NCBI RefSeq assembly: GCF_035918315.1
Contig: NZ_CP142146.1
Location: forward strand, 248,001-312,000
Reading direction: 5' to 3'
Source: Vagococcus jeotgali
GTDB lineage: Bacteria > Bacillota > Bacilli > Lactobacillales > Vagococcaceae
DNA length: 64,000 bases
Shown piece by piece: positions 35,889 to 44,033 of the stretch. A model generated the notes under the pieces. The model saw only the letters and a list, made by a program, of their open reading frames with translations, was not told the DNA's origin and did no database searches. Positions within the stretch are counted from its first letter, which is position 1. Each line of letters starts with the position of its first letter. Both the position numbers and the translations under genes were made by a program.

Positions 35889-35933
35889 AATAGGTATTAA
35901 AGAACACCTTATGTTTGTTGTTTGATACCTATT
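35889..35933 (+). repeat. Inverted repeat upstream of ireB
   Basis: AATAGGTATTAAA and TTTGATACCTATT pair with one mismatch around a 19-base loop. No T-run follows, so it is not a normal terminator. It could be an mRNA leader structure of ireB. Confidence 0.5.
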
Positions 35934-35977
35934 GATGTAGAATGAAGTATGAATGATAATTTTAAGGGGGTAATCCA

Positions 35978-36247
35978 ATGAGTTTTACAGATGAGACAGT
36001 CCAATTTGATTTTGGCGACAATAATAAAAAAGAAGTTAGCGAAACATTAGCTATCGTTTATTCAGCATTAAAAGAAAAAGGATACAACCCAATTAACCAA
36101 ATTGTTGGTTACCTATTATCTGGCGATCCAGCTTATATTCCACGTTATCAAGATGCAAGAAACTTGATTCGTCGTCATGAACGTGATGAAATCATGGAAG
36201 AGTTAGTAAAAAGCTATTTAGTGGATAGTGGCATTAACTTATCATGA
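35978..36247 (+). CDS. ireB: IreB family regulatory phosphoprotein
   Basis: An 89-residue UPF0297 protein; in Enterococcus faecalis IreB is phosphorylated on threonine by the PASTA kinase IreK and inhibits cephalosporin resistance. The family sequence [35 protein letters not shown] and [17 protein letters not shown] is clear. The early threonines (T4 and T7 in SFTDETVQF) are the likely phosphosites. RBS AGGGGGT. It overlaps ruvX by 4 bases. The usual upstream neighbour alaS is not here. Confidence 0.94.
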   Translation: MSFTDETVQFDFGDNNKKEVSETLAIVYSALKEKGYNPINQIVGYLLSGDPAYIPRYQDARNLIRRHERDEIMEELVKSYLVDSGINLS

Positions 36248-36663
36248 GAATAATGGGATTAGACGTTGGCTCTAGAACAGTGGGAGTAGCTGTAAGTGAT
36301 TTAATGGGATGGACGGCTCAAGGTATTGAAATCATCAAAATCAATGAAGATGAAGAAGAGTTTGGTATTGAGCGCTTAGGTGAGATTGTCAAAGAGTATC
36401 AGGTAGAAAAATTTGTTGTTGGCTTACCTAAGAATATGAATAATACTATCGGCCCAAGAGCAGAGGCTGCCATTTATTATGGAGATTTATTAATTGAGAC
36501 ATTTCATTTACCTGTTGAGTATCAAGATGAGCGTTTATCAACAGCAGCAGCAGAAAGAATGCTAATCGAGCAAGCCAATACATCACGTGCAAAACGTAAA
36601 AAGGTGATTGACAAACTTGCAGCTGTTATTATTTTGCAAAATTATTTAGACAAGAAGGTTTAA
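36244..36663 (+). CDS. ruvX: Putative Holliday junction resolvase (YqgF/RuvX)
   Basis: A 139-residue RNase H-fold nuclease. The first acidic residue lies in [15 protein letters not shown], then [11 protein letters not shown] and [15 protein letters not shown], and D in [14 protein letters not shown]. The family is linked to 16S rRNA 5' maturation and junction resolution. The start (ATG 36244) overlaps the ireB stop. A conserved trio with the next gene. Confidence 0.95.
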   Translation: MRIMGLDVGSRTVGVAVSDLMGWTAQGIEIIKINEDEEEFGIERLGEIVKEYQVEKFVVGLPKNMNNTIGPRAEAAIYYGDLLIETFHLPVEYQDERLSTAAAERMLIEQANTSRAKRKKVIDKLAAVIILQNYLDKKV

Positions 36664-36733
36664 TAGCCTTTTTGTCTTTTTTTTTGTATAATGGATGAGG
36701 TAAGTAGAATACAATAGAAAAGAGGAAATCACT

Positions 36734-37042
36734 ATGACAGATATCCATGATCACAGCCAAGATGCAGATGATTTAATCACATTAATTGATGAAGAAGGTA
36801 ACGAGGTTTTATTCCGTATTCACTTAACAATTGATGGACAAGAGCAATTTGGGAAAGACTATGTATTATTATATGATGCAAGTACTCCAGAAGGCGAAGA
36901 AGTTGAATTATTAGCTTATGCTTATGAACAAGCAGAAGATGAAGCAGAAGGCAAATTACAAGAAATCGAAACAGATGCAGAGTGGGACATGATTGAAGAA
37001 GTTTTCAACGCATTTGAAGACGAAGCAGAAGAAGAAGAGTAA
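36734..37042 (+). CDS. DUF1292 protein
   Basis: A 102-residue, very acidic protein (about one third D/E, C-terminus EDEAEEEE) of the DUF1292/YrzB family. The core [20 protein letters not shown] and [23 protein letters not shown] is typical. Function unknown. It is the third gene of the conserved ireB-ruvX-DUF1292 group and ends at a strong terminator. Confidence 0.92.
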   Translation: MTDIHDHSQDADDLITLIDEEGNEVLFRIHLTIDGQEQFGKDYVLLYDASTPEGEEVELLAYAYEQAEDEAEGKLQEIETDAEWDMIEEVFNAFEDEAEEEE

Positions 37043-37050
37043 AAGATATA

Positions 37051-37082
37051 GAGGCTGACCTAAAAGTCAGCCTCACTTTTTG
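37051..37082 (+). terminator. Terminator after the ireB-ruvX-DUF1292 operon
   Basis: GAGGCTGAC and GTCAGCCTC form a perfect stem around CTAAAA, followed by ACTTTTTG. Confidence 0.85.
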
Positions 37083-37120
37083 TTTATAGATAGATTAAAT
37101 AAGTCAAGAGGTGAAGGTTA

Positions 37121-38080
37121 ATGGTGACTATAAAAGACGTTGCACAACATGCTGGTGTCTCTGTAGCAAGTGTCTCAAGGTATATTAATAATAGAGGCTA
37201 TGTTAGAGTGCAGACAGGTGAAAAAATAGCAATAGCTATAAAAGAACTAAATTATGTTCCAAATGAGATAGCTAGATCCTTATCTCAAAAAAAATCAAAA
37301 TTAATAGGTGTGTTACTTCCAGACATTACTAACCCCTATTTTCCTTTGATAGCTAAAGGTATAGAAGAAACTTTAATTAAAAATGGTTATATGATGTTAC
37401 TAGCAAATACGGCTGATTCAACAAAACAATTAAATCAATATATGACAACATTTGCCCAAAATAATGTTAGTGGTATTATCACAGCTCTACCCATTGAGCC
37501 ATTGGAAAATATGATTGTTGTAGGGGTTGACCGTGTTTATGATAGTCATATTAATACTGTTTTACCAGATGATTACCTAGGTGGTCGGTTAATAGGTGAA
37601 AAATTACTTACGACAACATTCAACAATATTTTAATTATTACCGGAGACTTGTCATTTGAAAGTGCTAAAAATAGATTAAATGGCTTATTAGATGTGATTG
37701 ATAAAGAAACAAGTTCTTATGAAATTTATGAGTCGTTATCTTTTAATGTTTCAGATATTGACACCATTAGTTCTGTTTTTTTTGAGAAGTATAAACATGT
37801 TGATACACTTGTTGCATCAAATGATTATTTGGCTTTAAAAATGATGCAAAAAGCACAGCAGTTAGGTTTATCTATACCAAAAGACTTACAGATTATTGGT
37901 TATGACGGCATCCCTTTCACAGAGATGACATACCCTAAACTAACAACTATTAAGCAACCTGCTTATGAATTAGGTAAAAAAACAGCTGAAGTGATGATAG
38001 AAGCATTAAGTGGTTCTACAGCTGAGATCAAAGAATATATTTTACCTGTTGAACTTCAAAATGGCGAAAGTTTGAGATAA
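37121..38080 (+). CDS. rbsR: LacI-family ribose operon repressor
   Basis: A 319-residue LacI-family regulator: helix-turn-helix TIKDVAQHAGVSVASVSRYI, hinge VPNEIARSLSQKKSK, then a periplasmic-binding-like sensor domain (LIGVLLPDITNPYFPLIAKG, LVASNDYLALKMMQ, IIGYDGIPFTEM). It lies directly before the ribose genes, with two palindromic operators in the gap, so it most probably represses them until ribose binds. It is transcribed in the same direction but has its own start region. Confidence 0.92.
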   Translation: MVTIKDVAQHAGVSVASVSRYINNRGYVRVQTGEKIAIAIKELNYVPNEIARSLSQKKSKLIGVLLPDITNPYFPLIAKGIEETLIKNGYMMLLANTADSTKQLNQYMTTFAQNNVSGIITALPIEPLENMIVVGVDRVYDSHINTVLPDDYLGGRLIGEKLLTTTFNNILIITGDLSFESAKNRLNGLLDVIDKETSSYEIYESLSFNVSDIDTISSVFFEKYKHVDTLVASNDYLALKMMQKAQQLGLSIPKDLQIIGYDGIPFTEMTYPKLTTIKQPAYELGKKTAEVMIEALSGSTAEIKEYILPVELQNGESLR

Positions 38081-38088
38081 AAAAAGGT

Positions 38089-38167
38089 TTACAACATCTA
38101 TTTTAGATGTTACTATACAAACAAAGGTAACCGGTTACATTTTTTAAGTAAATAGGTAACCGGTTAC
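38089..38167 (+). promoter_or_regulatory. rbs promoter with two RbsR operators
   Basis: Promoter: TTTACA (38089-38094), 16-base spacer, TACTAT (38111-38116). Two identical 12-base palindromes GTAACCGGTTAC lie at 38127-38138 and 38156-38167, centres 29 bases apart, the first one about 10 bases after the -10. This is the LacI/GalR operator type (central CG), most probably bound by RbsR. A further repeat AACATCT-TTTT-AGATGTT (38094-38111) fills the promoter spacer. Confidence 0.8.
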
Positions 38168-38188
38168 TCATAATAGGAGATGAAGATA

Positions 38189-39058
38189 ATGAAAATAGGT
38201 GTTATTGGAAGTTTGTCAACTGATTTTGTTGTTACAACAAAGCAGATTCCAAAACAAGGAGAGACGGTTTTAGGTGATAGCTTTAATACATATTTTGGAG
38301 GTAAAGGTGCTAATCAAGCTATTGCAGCAAGTCGTGCTGGAGCCGAAGTATTTATGTTGGGTTCAGTAGGTTCAGATTACCAAGCAGATTTGTTACTTAA
38401 TAATCTAAAAGAAAACAACGTGGATATTTCGATGATGAAAAAAGTTGAAGGTGTTGAAAGTGGCTCTGCTCACATTCAAATCAAAGATGGCGACAATCGT
38501 ATTATTGTCGTACCTGGAAGTAATGCTTATACAAAAATAGATATGATTCAATTCTATCAGGAAAAGTTAAAAGCTATGGATGTGATTGTTTTACAAAATG
38601 AAATCCCCATAGAAACAGTGAAATATGTGATCGATTTTTGTCATGAACAGAGTATTAAGGTACTTTATAATCCAGCACCTGTAGCTGATATAGGAGCTGA
38701 ATATATTGAAAAAGTCGACTTTTTAACTCCTAATGAAGGAGAATTTGCTATTTTATTTCCTGATGATACTTTAGATGACATGCTAGAGAAATACCCTAAT
38801 AAGCTGATTGTTACTTTAGGGGATAGAGGTGTTATATACCACAACGGCTTAGAAAATGTCATTGTTAAAGCAGAACATGTCACAAATGTAGTTGATACAA
38901 CAGGAGCTGGAGATACATTTAACGGGTATTTAGCTAAAGGTATTGCTGAGGAGTTATCTCTTTTAGAGTGTTTAAAATTAGGTAATAAATCATCAGCACT
39001 ATCAATTCAAAAAAAAGGAGCACAACGTGGTATTCCTTTTATCGAGGAGATTGAATAA
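38189..39058 (+). CDS. rbsK: Ribokinase
   Basis: A 289-residue PfkB-family kinase that converts ribose to ribose-5-phosphate. Signatures: GGKGANQAIAASRAG near residue 40, and VDTTGAGDTFNGYLAKG near residue 240 with the catalytic Asp. RBS AGGAG stands 9 bases before the ATG at 38189; the in-frame ATG at 38180 touches the RBS. rbsD follows 3 bases later. Confidence 0.95.
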   Translation: MKIGVIGSLSTDFVVTTKQIPKQGETVLGDSFNTYFGGKGANQAIAASRAGAEVFMLGSVGSDYQADLLLNNLKENNVDISMMKKVEGVESGSAHIQIKDGDNRIIVVPGSNAYTKIDMIQFYQEKLKAMDVIVLQNEIPIETVKYVIDFCHEQSIKVLYNPAPVADIGAEYIEKVDFLTPNEGEFAILFPDDTLDDMLEKYPNKLIVTLGDRGVIYHNGLENVIVKAEHVTNVVDTTGAGDTFNGYLAKGIAEELSLLECLKLGNKSSALSIQKKGAQRGIPFIEEIE

Positions 39059-39061
39059 CAT

Positions 39062-39454
39062 ATGAAAAAACATGGCCTACTTAATTCAGAGATATCTAAA
39101 GTAGTTGATGATTTAAGACATACAGATCAAATTATTATAGCTGATTGTGGTTTACCTATTCCAAATGGTGTTAAAGAGATTGATATTTCCTTGGTGCTGG
39201 GAACACCTGATTTTATATCAGTTTTAGAAGTTATATTATCAGAGGTTGTTATTGAAGAGCTAGTTTTAGCAGACGAAATATTAGAGTACAATTATGAGCT
39301 ATATCAAAAAATAAAAGACTTGATAAAGGTACCGACTTCTTTTGTGTCACATAGAAAATTTAAAGAAAAAAGTCATCATGTTAAAGCAATTATTCGAACA
39401 GGGGAAGCTAGCCCTTATGCCAATATCATATTACAATCAGCTGTTTGTTTTTAA
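39062..39454 (+). CDS. rbsD: D-ribose pyranase
   Basis: A 130-residue RbsD protein that interconverts ribose pyranose and furanose forms, supplying ribokinase. The family start MKKHGLLNSEISKVVDDLRHTD has the catalytic histidine, followed by IADCGLPIPNGV and the end ASPYANIILQSAVCF. It lies 3 bases after rbsK and about 20 before rbsA. Confidence 0.94.
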   Translation: MKKHGLLNSEISKVVDDLRHTDQIIIADCGLPIPNGVKEIDISLVLGTPDFISVLEVILSEVVIEELVLADEILEYNYELYQKIKDLIKVPTSFVSHRKFKEKSHHVKAIIRTGEASPYANIILQSAVCF

Positions 39455-39474
39455 AATAGGAGGGAGGTTATATT

Positions 39475-39843
39475 ATGGACGTTCAAATGACTGAGATTAA
39501 TAAAAGTTTTGGAACAAATCATGTCTTAGAGAGTGTTGATTTTGAACTACATGCAGGTGAAATTCATGCCTTGATGGGTGAGAATGGTGCAGGTAAATCT
39601 ACATTAATGAATATCTTAACAGGATTGCATAAAAAAGATTCTGGGAGTATCTTAATTGACGGTCAAGAAAAATACTTTCATAATCCAAAAGAGGCAGAAG
39701 AATTTGGGTTAACTTTTATCCATCAAGAGATGAATACTTTTTCAAATATGACTGTCTTAGAAAATATGTACTTGAACCGAGAAATTAAAACGTCTTTTGG
39801 TTTATTAGACAACGCCGATTGTAAAATTAAGCTAGACAAATAA
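39475..39843 (+). pseudogene. rbsA: rbsA, 5' fragment (ribose ABC transporter ATPase)
   Basis: The first 115 codons of RbsA are intact: Walker [10 protein letters not shown] (residues 35-43), Q-loop IHQEMN and the following [13 protein letters not shown]. At codon 115 (D of LLDNAD, 39817-39819) an IS30 element is inserted, and the frame continues eight codons into the element (CKIKLDK, stop). The signature and Walker B motifs of this domain lie on the other side of the insertion. RBS GGAGGGAGG-like. The peptide is not expected to work alone. Confidence 0.93.
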
Positions 39844-40880
39844 AAAAATCATTTGTGATACACTCAAATTGTCCAAATTGTATTTCCGACGAAAGAAAAC
39901 AAGGAGAGTGATCACAAATGACCTATATACATCTTACTACAGACGAGCTTGTTTTAATAGAATCTTATTATCACCAAGCTAAAAAAGTTAAACATGTTGC
40001 TGATACTTTAAAAAGATCAAGACAAACTATTTATAATGTTTACAACGCTTTAAATGAGGGATTATCTATTCTAGATTACTATCAAAGATACAAAAAAAAT
40101 AAAAAGAAATGTGGAAGGCGTCCTATTTCTTTACCTGATAATGAAACAAAATATATTCAAAACAAAGTGGCTCAAGGATGGACTCCTGACGTGATTATCG
40201 GTCGTGCTGAGATTTCTATTTCTTGTTCTGTTCGGACACTTTATAGATTGTTCTCGCGTGAATCTTTTGATTCCACAACTTTACCAATGAAAGGTAAAAG
40301 AAAACCTAATGGGCATAAAGAAAAACGAGGTAAACAAGCATTTAAACGAACCATTCATCAGAGAGACGCTGAGCATAACGAGTTTCAAAGTGAATTTGGT
40401 CACCTAGAAGGTGACACTATTGTTGGGAAAAATCATAAAAGTGCTGTTATTACATTAGTTGAAAGGTTATCAAAAGTTATTATTACCTTAAAGCCAACAG
40501 GGAGACACGCTATAGATATTGAGAATAGCTTAAATGAATGGTTAAAAAAATGCCCTAATCACTTGTTTAAATCTATCACATTTGATTGTGGCAAAGAATT
40601 TTCTAACTGGAAATCTATCAGTAACTTAAATGATATTGATATCTACTTTGCTGACCCTGGTACACCTTCACAACGAGGTTTAAATGAAAATTCTAATGGA
40701 CTATTGCGTAAGGATGGATTGCCTAAGAAAATGGATTTCAACGAAGTTGATGAATCTTTCATTCAATCTGTTGCATCCAAAAGAAATAATATTCCTAGAA
40801 AATCATTAAACTATAAAACACCATTAGAAGTATTTTTGAGCTATGTAGACAATGACATTTTGTCTAGCTTAATTTGACAA
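39820..40880 (+). mobile_element. IS30-family insertion sequence, copy 2 (intact), in rbsA
   Basis: A 1061-base element, ends TGTAAAATTAAGCTAGACAA (39820) and, read inward from 40880, TTGTCAAATTAAGCTAGACA. A 2-base AT duplication flanks it (39818-39819 and 40881-40882). It matches the copy at 20041-21100 almost base for base but points the other way. The right inverted repeat contains an outward TTGACA (40874-40879). Confidence 0.95.
39918..40877 (+). CDS. IS30-family transposase (intact)
   Basis: A 319-residue transposase with an N-terminal helix-turn-helix (LVLIESYYHQAKKVKHVAD, LKRSRQTIYNVYN), a basic linker, and the DDE core: D in FGHLEGDTIVGKNHKS, D in ITFDCGKEFSNW and E in RGLNENSNGLLRKDG. 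AGGAG precedes the ATG. It is open, unlike its frameshifted twin near 20.5 kb, because its A-run at 40092-40099 has 8 bases. Confidence 0.95.
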   Translation: MTYIHLTTDELVLIESYYHQAKKVKHVADTLKRSRQTIYNVYNALNEGLSILDYYQRYKKNKKKCGRRPISLPDNETKYIQNKVAQGWTPDVIIGRAEISISCSVRTLYRLFSRESFDSTTLPMKGKRKPNGHKEKRGKQAFKRTIHQRDAEHNEFQSEFGHLEGDTIVGKNHKSAVITLVERLSKVIITLKPTGRHAIDIENSLNEWLKKCPNHLFKSITFDCGKEFSNWKSISNLNDIDIYFADPGTPSQRGLNENSNGLLRKDGLPKKMDFNEVDESFIQSVASKRNNIPRKSLNYKTPLEVFLSYVDNDILSSLI

Positions 40881-40896
40881 ATGAAACAATAAAAAA

Positions 40897-42033
40897 ATGG
40901 CACAAGGTGCTGATGCTATTTTTCAAGAGTTACAGATTTCTTTGGATATTAATGAGCAAGTATCCAATCTTTCCGTTGGTGAACAACAAATGCTAGAGAT
41001 TGCAAAGTCACTAATGTTAAATGGACAAGTGTTGATTATGGATGAACCAACAGCAGCACTATCAGAATCAGAAATAAATAACTTGTTCAAGATTATCAGG
41101 AAATTAAAGGAAAAAGGAGTAGCCATTGTTTACATCTCGCATAGAATGGAAGAAATTTTTGAGTTATGTGACCGAATCACAATTATGAGAGATGGGCACT
41201 CAATCAGTACTTATCGAATTAAAGATGTAGAAATGGATCAAATTGTTCGTGATATGGTAGGACGTGATATTGGAGATTTTTATCCTGAAAAGACAAATCC
41301 TATAGGGGAAGTAAAATTTGAGGTTAAAAATTTGTCATCAAAAAATTTATTTCATGATGTATCGTTTTCTGTAAATGAAGGTGAAATATTAGGTTTTTCA
41401 GGGTTAATGGGAGCCGGCAGAACAGAAATAATGCGAGCTATTTTTGGGATTGATTCACATGACTCAGGCGAAATACTCATAGAAGGAAAAGTAGTCAGTA
41501 TAAAAGAGCCCTTTGATGCTATAAAGCACGGAATAGGCTTCTTAACAGAAGATAGAAAAGAAGAAGGGTTGATTTTAGATTTTAGTCTAAAAGATAATGT
41601 ATTGCTTCCTTCTGTTGATAATTTTGTAAAAAAAGGAGTCATTGACCAAAAAACATCCAATGACTTCGTAGAATTACTTCTTAAGCGTCTAACTGTTAAA
41701 GCAGAAAGCATGAATGATACTGCAAGTAGTTTGTCTGGTGGAAACCAACAAAAAGTTGTACTAGCTAAGTGGGTTGGTATTGGCCCGCAAGTTTTAATTT
41801 TAGATGAACCAACTAGAGGTGTTGATGTTGGTGCAAAGCGAGAAATTTATTTATTGATGAATGAATTAGCGGCAAGAGGAGTGGCTATTATCGTCATATC
41901 AAGTGATTTACCAGAAGTTATTAGTATTAGTGACCGGATAGTAGTCGTTAGAGAAGGTCAAATTGCTGGTGAGTTGATAAAAGAAGAGGCCACACAAGAA
42001 AAAATCATGAACTTAGCAACAGGAGGAAATTAA
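40897..42033 (+). pseudogene. rbsA: rbsA, 3' fragment (ribose ABC transporter ATPase)
   Basis: This 378-codon frame is the rest of RbsA: signature LSVGEQQMLEIAKSL and Walker B LIMDEPTAALS of the first ATPase domain, and the whole second domain (GLMGAGRTE, LSGGNQQKVVLAKW, LILDEPTRGVDVG). The ATG at 40897 has no RBS; it is simply the first Met of the remnant. If the element is removed and one AT restored, the join reads GATGAAACAATAAAAAAATGG, which is one A short of the frame DETIKKMAQGA, so the gene also carries a -1 change in the A-run. Confidence 0.9.
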
Positions 42034-42983
42034 TGATGGAGAATATAAAGAAAAGAAAAGTTAGTCTTGGCTCCCTAGGGCCTTTACTGGCCTTAATCGT
42101 TTTAGTCATCGTTGTTACAATTTTAAACCCCAATTTTATTGCTCCAAATAATCTATTAAATTTATTAAGACAAATTTCGATTAATGCTTTAATTGCCTTT
42201 GGAATGAGTTTTGTCATTTTAACAGGAGGTATTGATTTATCAGTTGGTTCTATTTTAGCTTTATCAGGAGCCTTAACAGCAGGACTCATAACTAATGGTA
42301 TATCACCAGCTATTGCCATGTTAATTGGAATGATTTTAGGTTCATTTTTAGGATTATTAAATGGTTTATTGATTACAAAGGGAAAAATGGCTCCGTTTAT
42401 TGCCACATTAGCCACGATGACAATTTATAGAGGAGCAACTTTAGTTTACACAGACGGCAACCCAATAACTGGTATAGGGGATAGTTTTTTATTCCAATTT
42501 ATTGGTAAAGGTTATCTATTTGGAATCCCATTTCCAATTGTGATTATGCTATTATTTTTTATCATCTTATATATCTTATTACATAAAACAGCTTTTGGTA
42601 AGAAAACTTATGCTGTTGGAGGTAATATTAAAGCTGCTAAAATTGCTGGTGTCAAAACAGATAGAGTCCAAATTATTATTTATACGATTTCAGGTTTGAT
42701 GGCTTCAATATCAGGTATTATTTTAACATCACGATTAAATTCAGCACAACCAACATCTGGTCAAGCTTACGAAATGGATGCTATTGCAGCTGTAGTTTTA
42801 GGTGGTACAAGTCTATCTGGTGGTAAAGGTGGACTATTTGGTACATTAGTTGGTGCTTTAATTATAGGAACTATAAATAATGGACTAAATTTACTAGGTG
42901 TATCTAGTTTCTATCAGCAAATTGTAAAAGGAATTGTTATCATTATCGCTGTTTTATTAGATAGAAAACAAAATAAAGATTAG
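42033..42983 (+). CDS. rbsC: Ribose ABC transporter permease
   Basis: A 316-residue permease with about ten membrane segments. Family marks: NALIAFGMSFVILTGGIDLSVGSILALSGA in the first half and DAIAAVVLGGTSLSGGKGGLFGTLVGALIIG near the C-terminus (EAA-like loop). RBS GGAGG, 6 bases before the ATG, which overlaps the rbsA stop. Intact, but it depends on transcription through the disrupted rbsA. Confidence 0.95.
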   Translation: MMENIKKRKVSLGSLGPLLALIVLVIVVTILNPNFIAPNNLLNLLRQISINALIAFGMSFVILTGGIDLSVGSILALSGALTAGLITNGISPAIAMLIGMILGSFLGLLNGLLITKGKMAPFIATLATMTIYRGATLVYTDGNPITGIGDSFLFQFIGKGYLFGIPFPIVIMLLFFIILYILLHKTAFGKKTYAVGGNIKAAKIAGVKTDRVQIIIYTISGLMASISGIILTSRLNSAQPTSGQAYEMDAIAAVVLGGTSLSGGKGGLFGTLVGALIIGTINNGLNLLGVSSFYQQIVKGIVIIIAVLLDRKQNKD

Positions 42984-42994
42984 GAGGAAAAAAA

Positions 42995-43930
42995 GTGAAA
43001 AAGAAATTATTACTATTAACGGCAGGCTTAACAATGTTCTTGGCAGGGTGTAATGCAGTATCATTGGGTGATAATGATGGTGGACAAGAAACTGTCAAGG
43101 AAGAAAAACAAGCATCTGATTTAAAGGTTGGTGTGAGTATTTCCACTCTTAATAATCCATTCTTTGTGTCTGTCAAAGAAGGTATTACAACTTTAGCTAG
43201 TGAGAATGATACTAAGACAATTATTTCTGACGCACAAAATGATGCCTCTAAACAAAGTAATGACATGGATGATTTGATTCAGCAAAAAGTGGATGTCATC
43301 TTAGTTAACCCAGTGGACTCCTCAGCTATTCAAAATGCTGTTGAATCTGCTAATGCTGCCAATATTCCTGTGATTACTATTGATAGAAGCTCAGATGGTG
43401 GCGAAGTTTTAACGTTTGTCACTTCTGATAATGTTAAAGGTGGAGAAATGGCTGCTAATTTTATTGTTGAAAAAGTAGGTAAAGGTGCTAAAGTTGCCCA
43501 ACTAGAAGGAACTCCTGGTGCTTCAGCAACAAGAGAGCGGGGAGAAGGTTTTGAGAATATTGCCAAAAATGATTTAGATATCATCCAAAGTCAAACGGCT
43601 GATTTTGACCGAGCTAAAGGTTTAACGGTTATGGAGAATATGTTACAGTCCAATTCAGATATACAGGCAGTCTTTGCCCAAAATGATGAGATGGCATTAG
43701 GTGCTGCTGAGGCATTAAAATCTGTTGGAAAAAAAGATGTCATCGTTGTCGGATTTGATGGCAATGATGATGGTATTAAAGCTGTTTCCGAAGGGAAAAT
43801 AGCTGCTACTATTGCTCAGCAACCAGTTGAAATGGGTAAATTGTCACTTCAAGCAGCTTATGATTATTTTGAAGGAAAAGATATTTCTCCTAAAATTGAT
43901 TCACCACTAGAACTTGTGGAGTACAAGTAA
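42995..43930 (+). CDS. rbsB: Ribose-binding lipoprotein
   Basis: A 311-residue extracellular sugar-binding lipoprotein: signal peptide and lipobox FLAGC, then a type I periplasmic-binding fold (VGVSISTLNNPFFVSVKEG, DAQNDASKQSNDMDDLIQ, VITIDRSSDGGE, QNDEMALGAAEAL, VVGFDGNDDGIKAV). The start is GTG at 42995 behind AGGAGG. Last gene of the operon, followed by a large terminator. Confidence 0.95.
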   Translation: MKKKLLLLTAGLTMFLAGCNAVSLGDNDGGQETVKEEKQASDLKVGVSISTLNNPFFVSVKEGITTLASENDTKTIISDAQNDASKQSNDMDDLIQQKVDVILVNPVDSSAIQNAVESANAANIPVITIDRSSDGGEVLTFVTSDNVKGGEMAANFIVEKVGKGAKVAQLEGTPGASATRERGEGFENIAKNDLDIIQSQTADFDRAKGLTVMENMLQSNSDIQAVFAQNDEMALGAAEALKSVGKKDVIVVGFDGNDDGIKAVSEGKIAATIAQQPVEMGKLSLQAAYDYFEGKDISPKIDSPLELVEYK

Positions 43931-43958
43931 ATAGTTTAATCTAGATATAAAATAAGTC

Positions 43959-44013
43959 AAAAGCCTTAAAAGTCCCATGCAATTAATGTGAATGGGATTT
44001 TTAAGGCTTTTTA
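43959..44013. terminator. Terminator after the rbs operon
   Basis: AAAAGCCTTAAAAGTCCCAT and ATGGGATTTTTAAGGCTTTTT pair along about 20 bases. The convergent rnhC gene ends 20 bases later and probably shares it. Confidence 0.85.
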
Positions 44014-44033
44014 TCTCCTTTAAAATAATAAGA

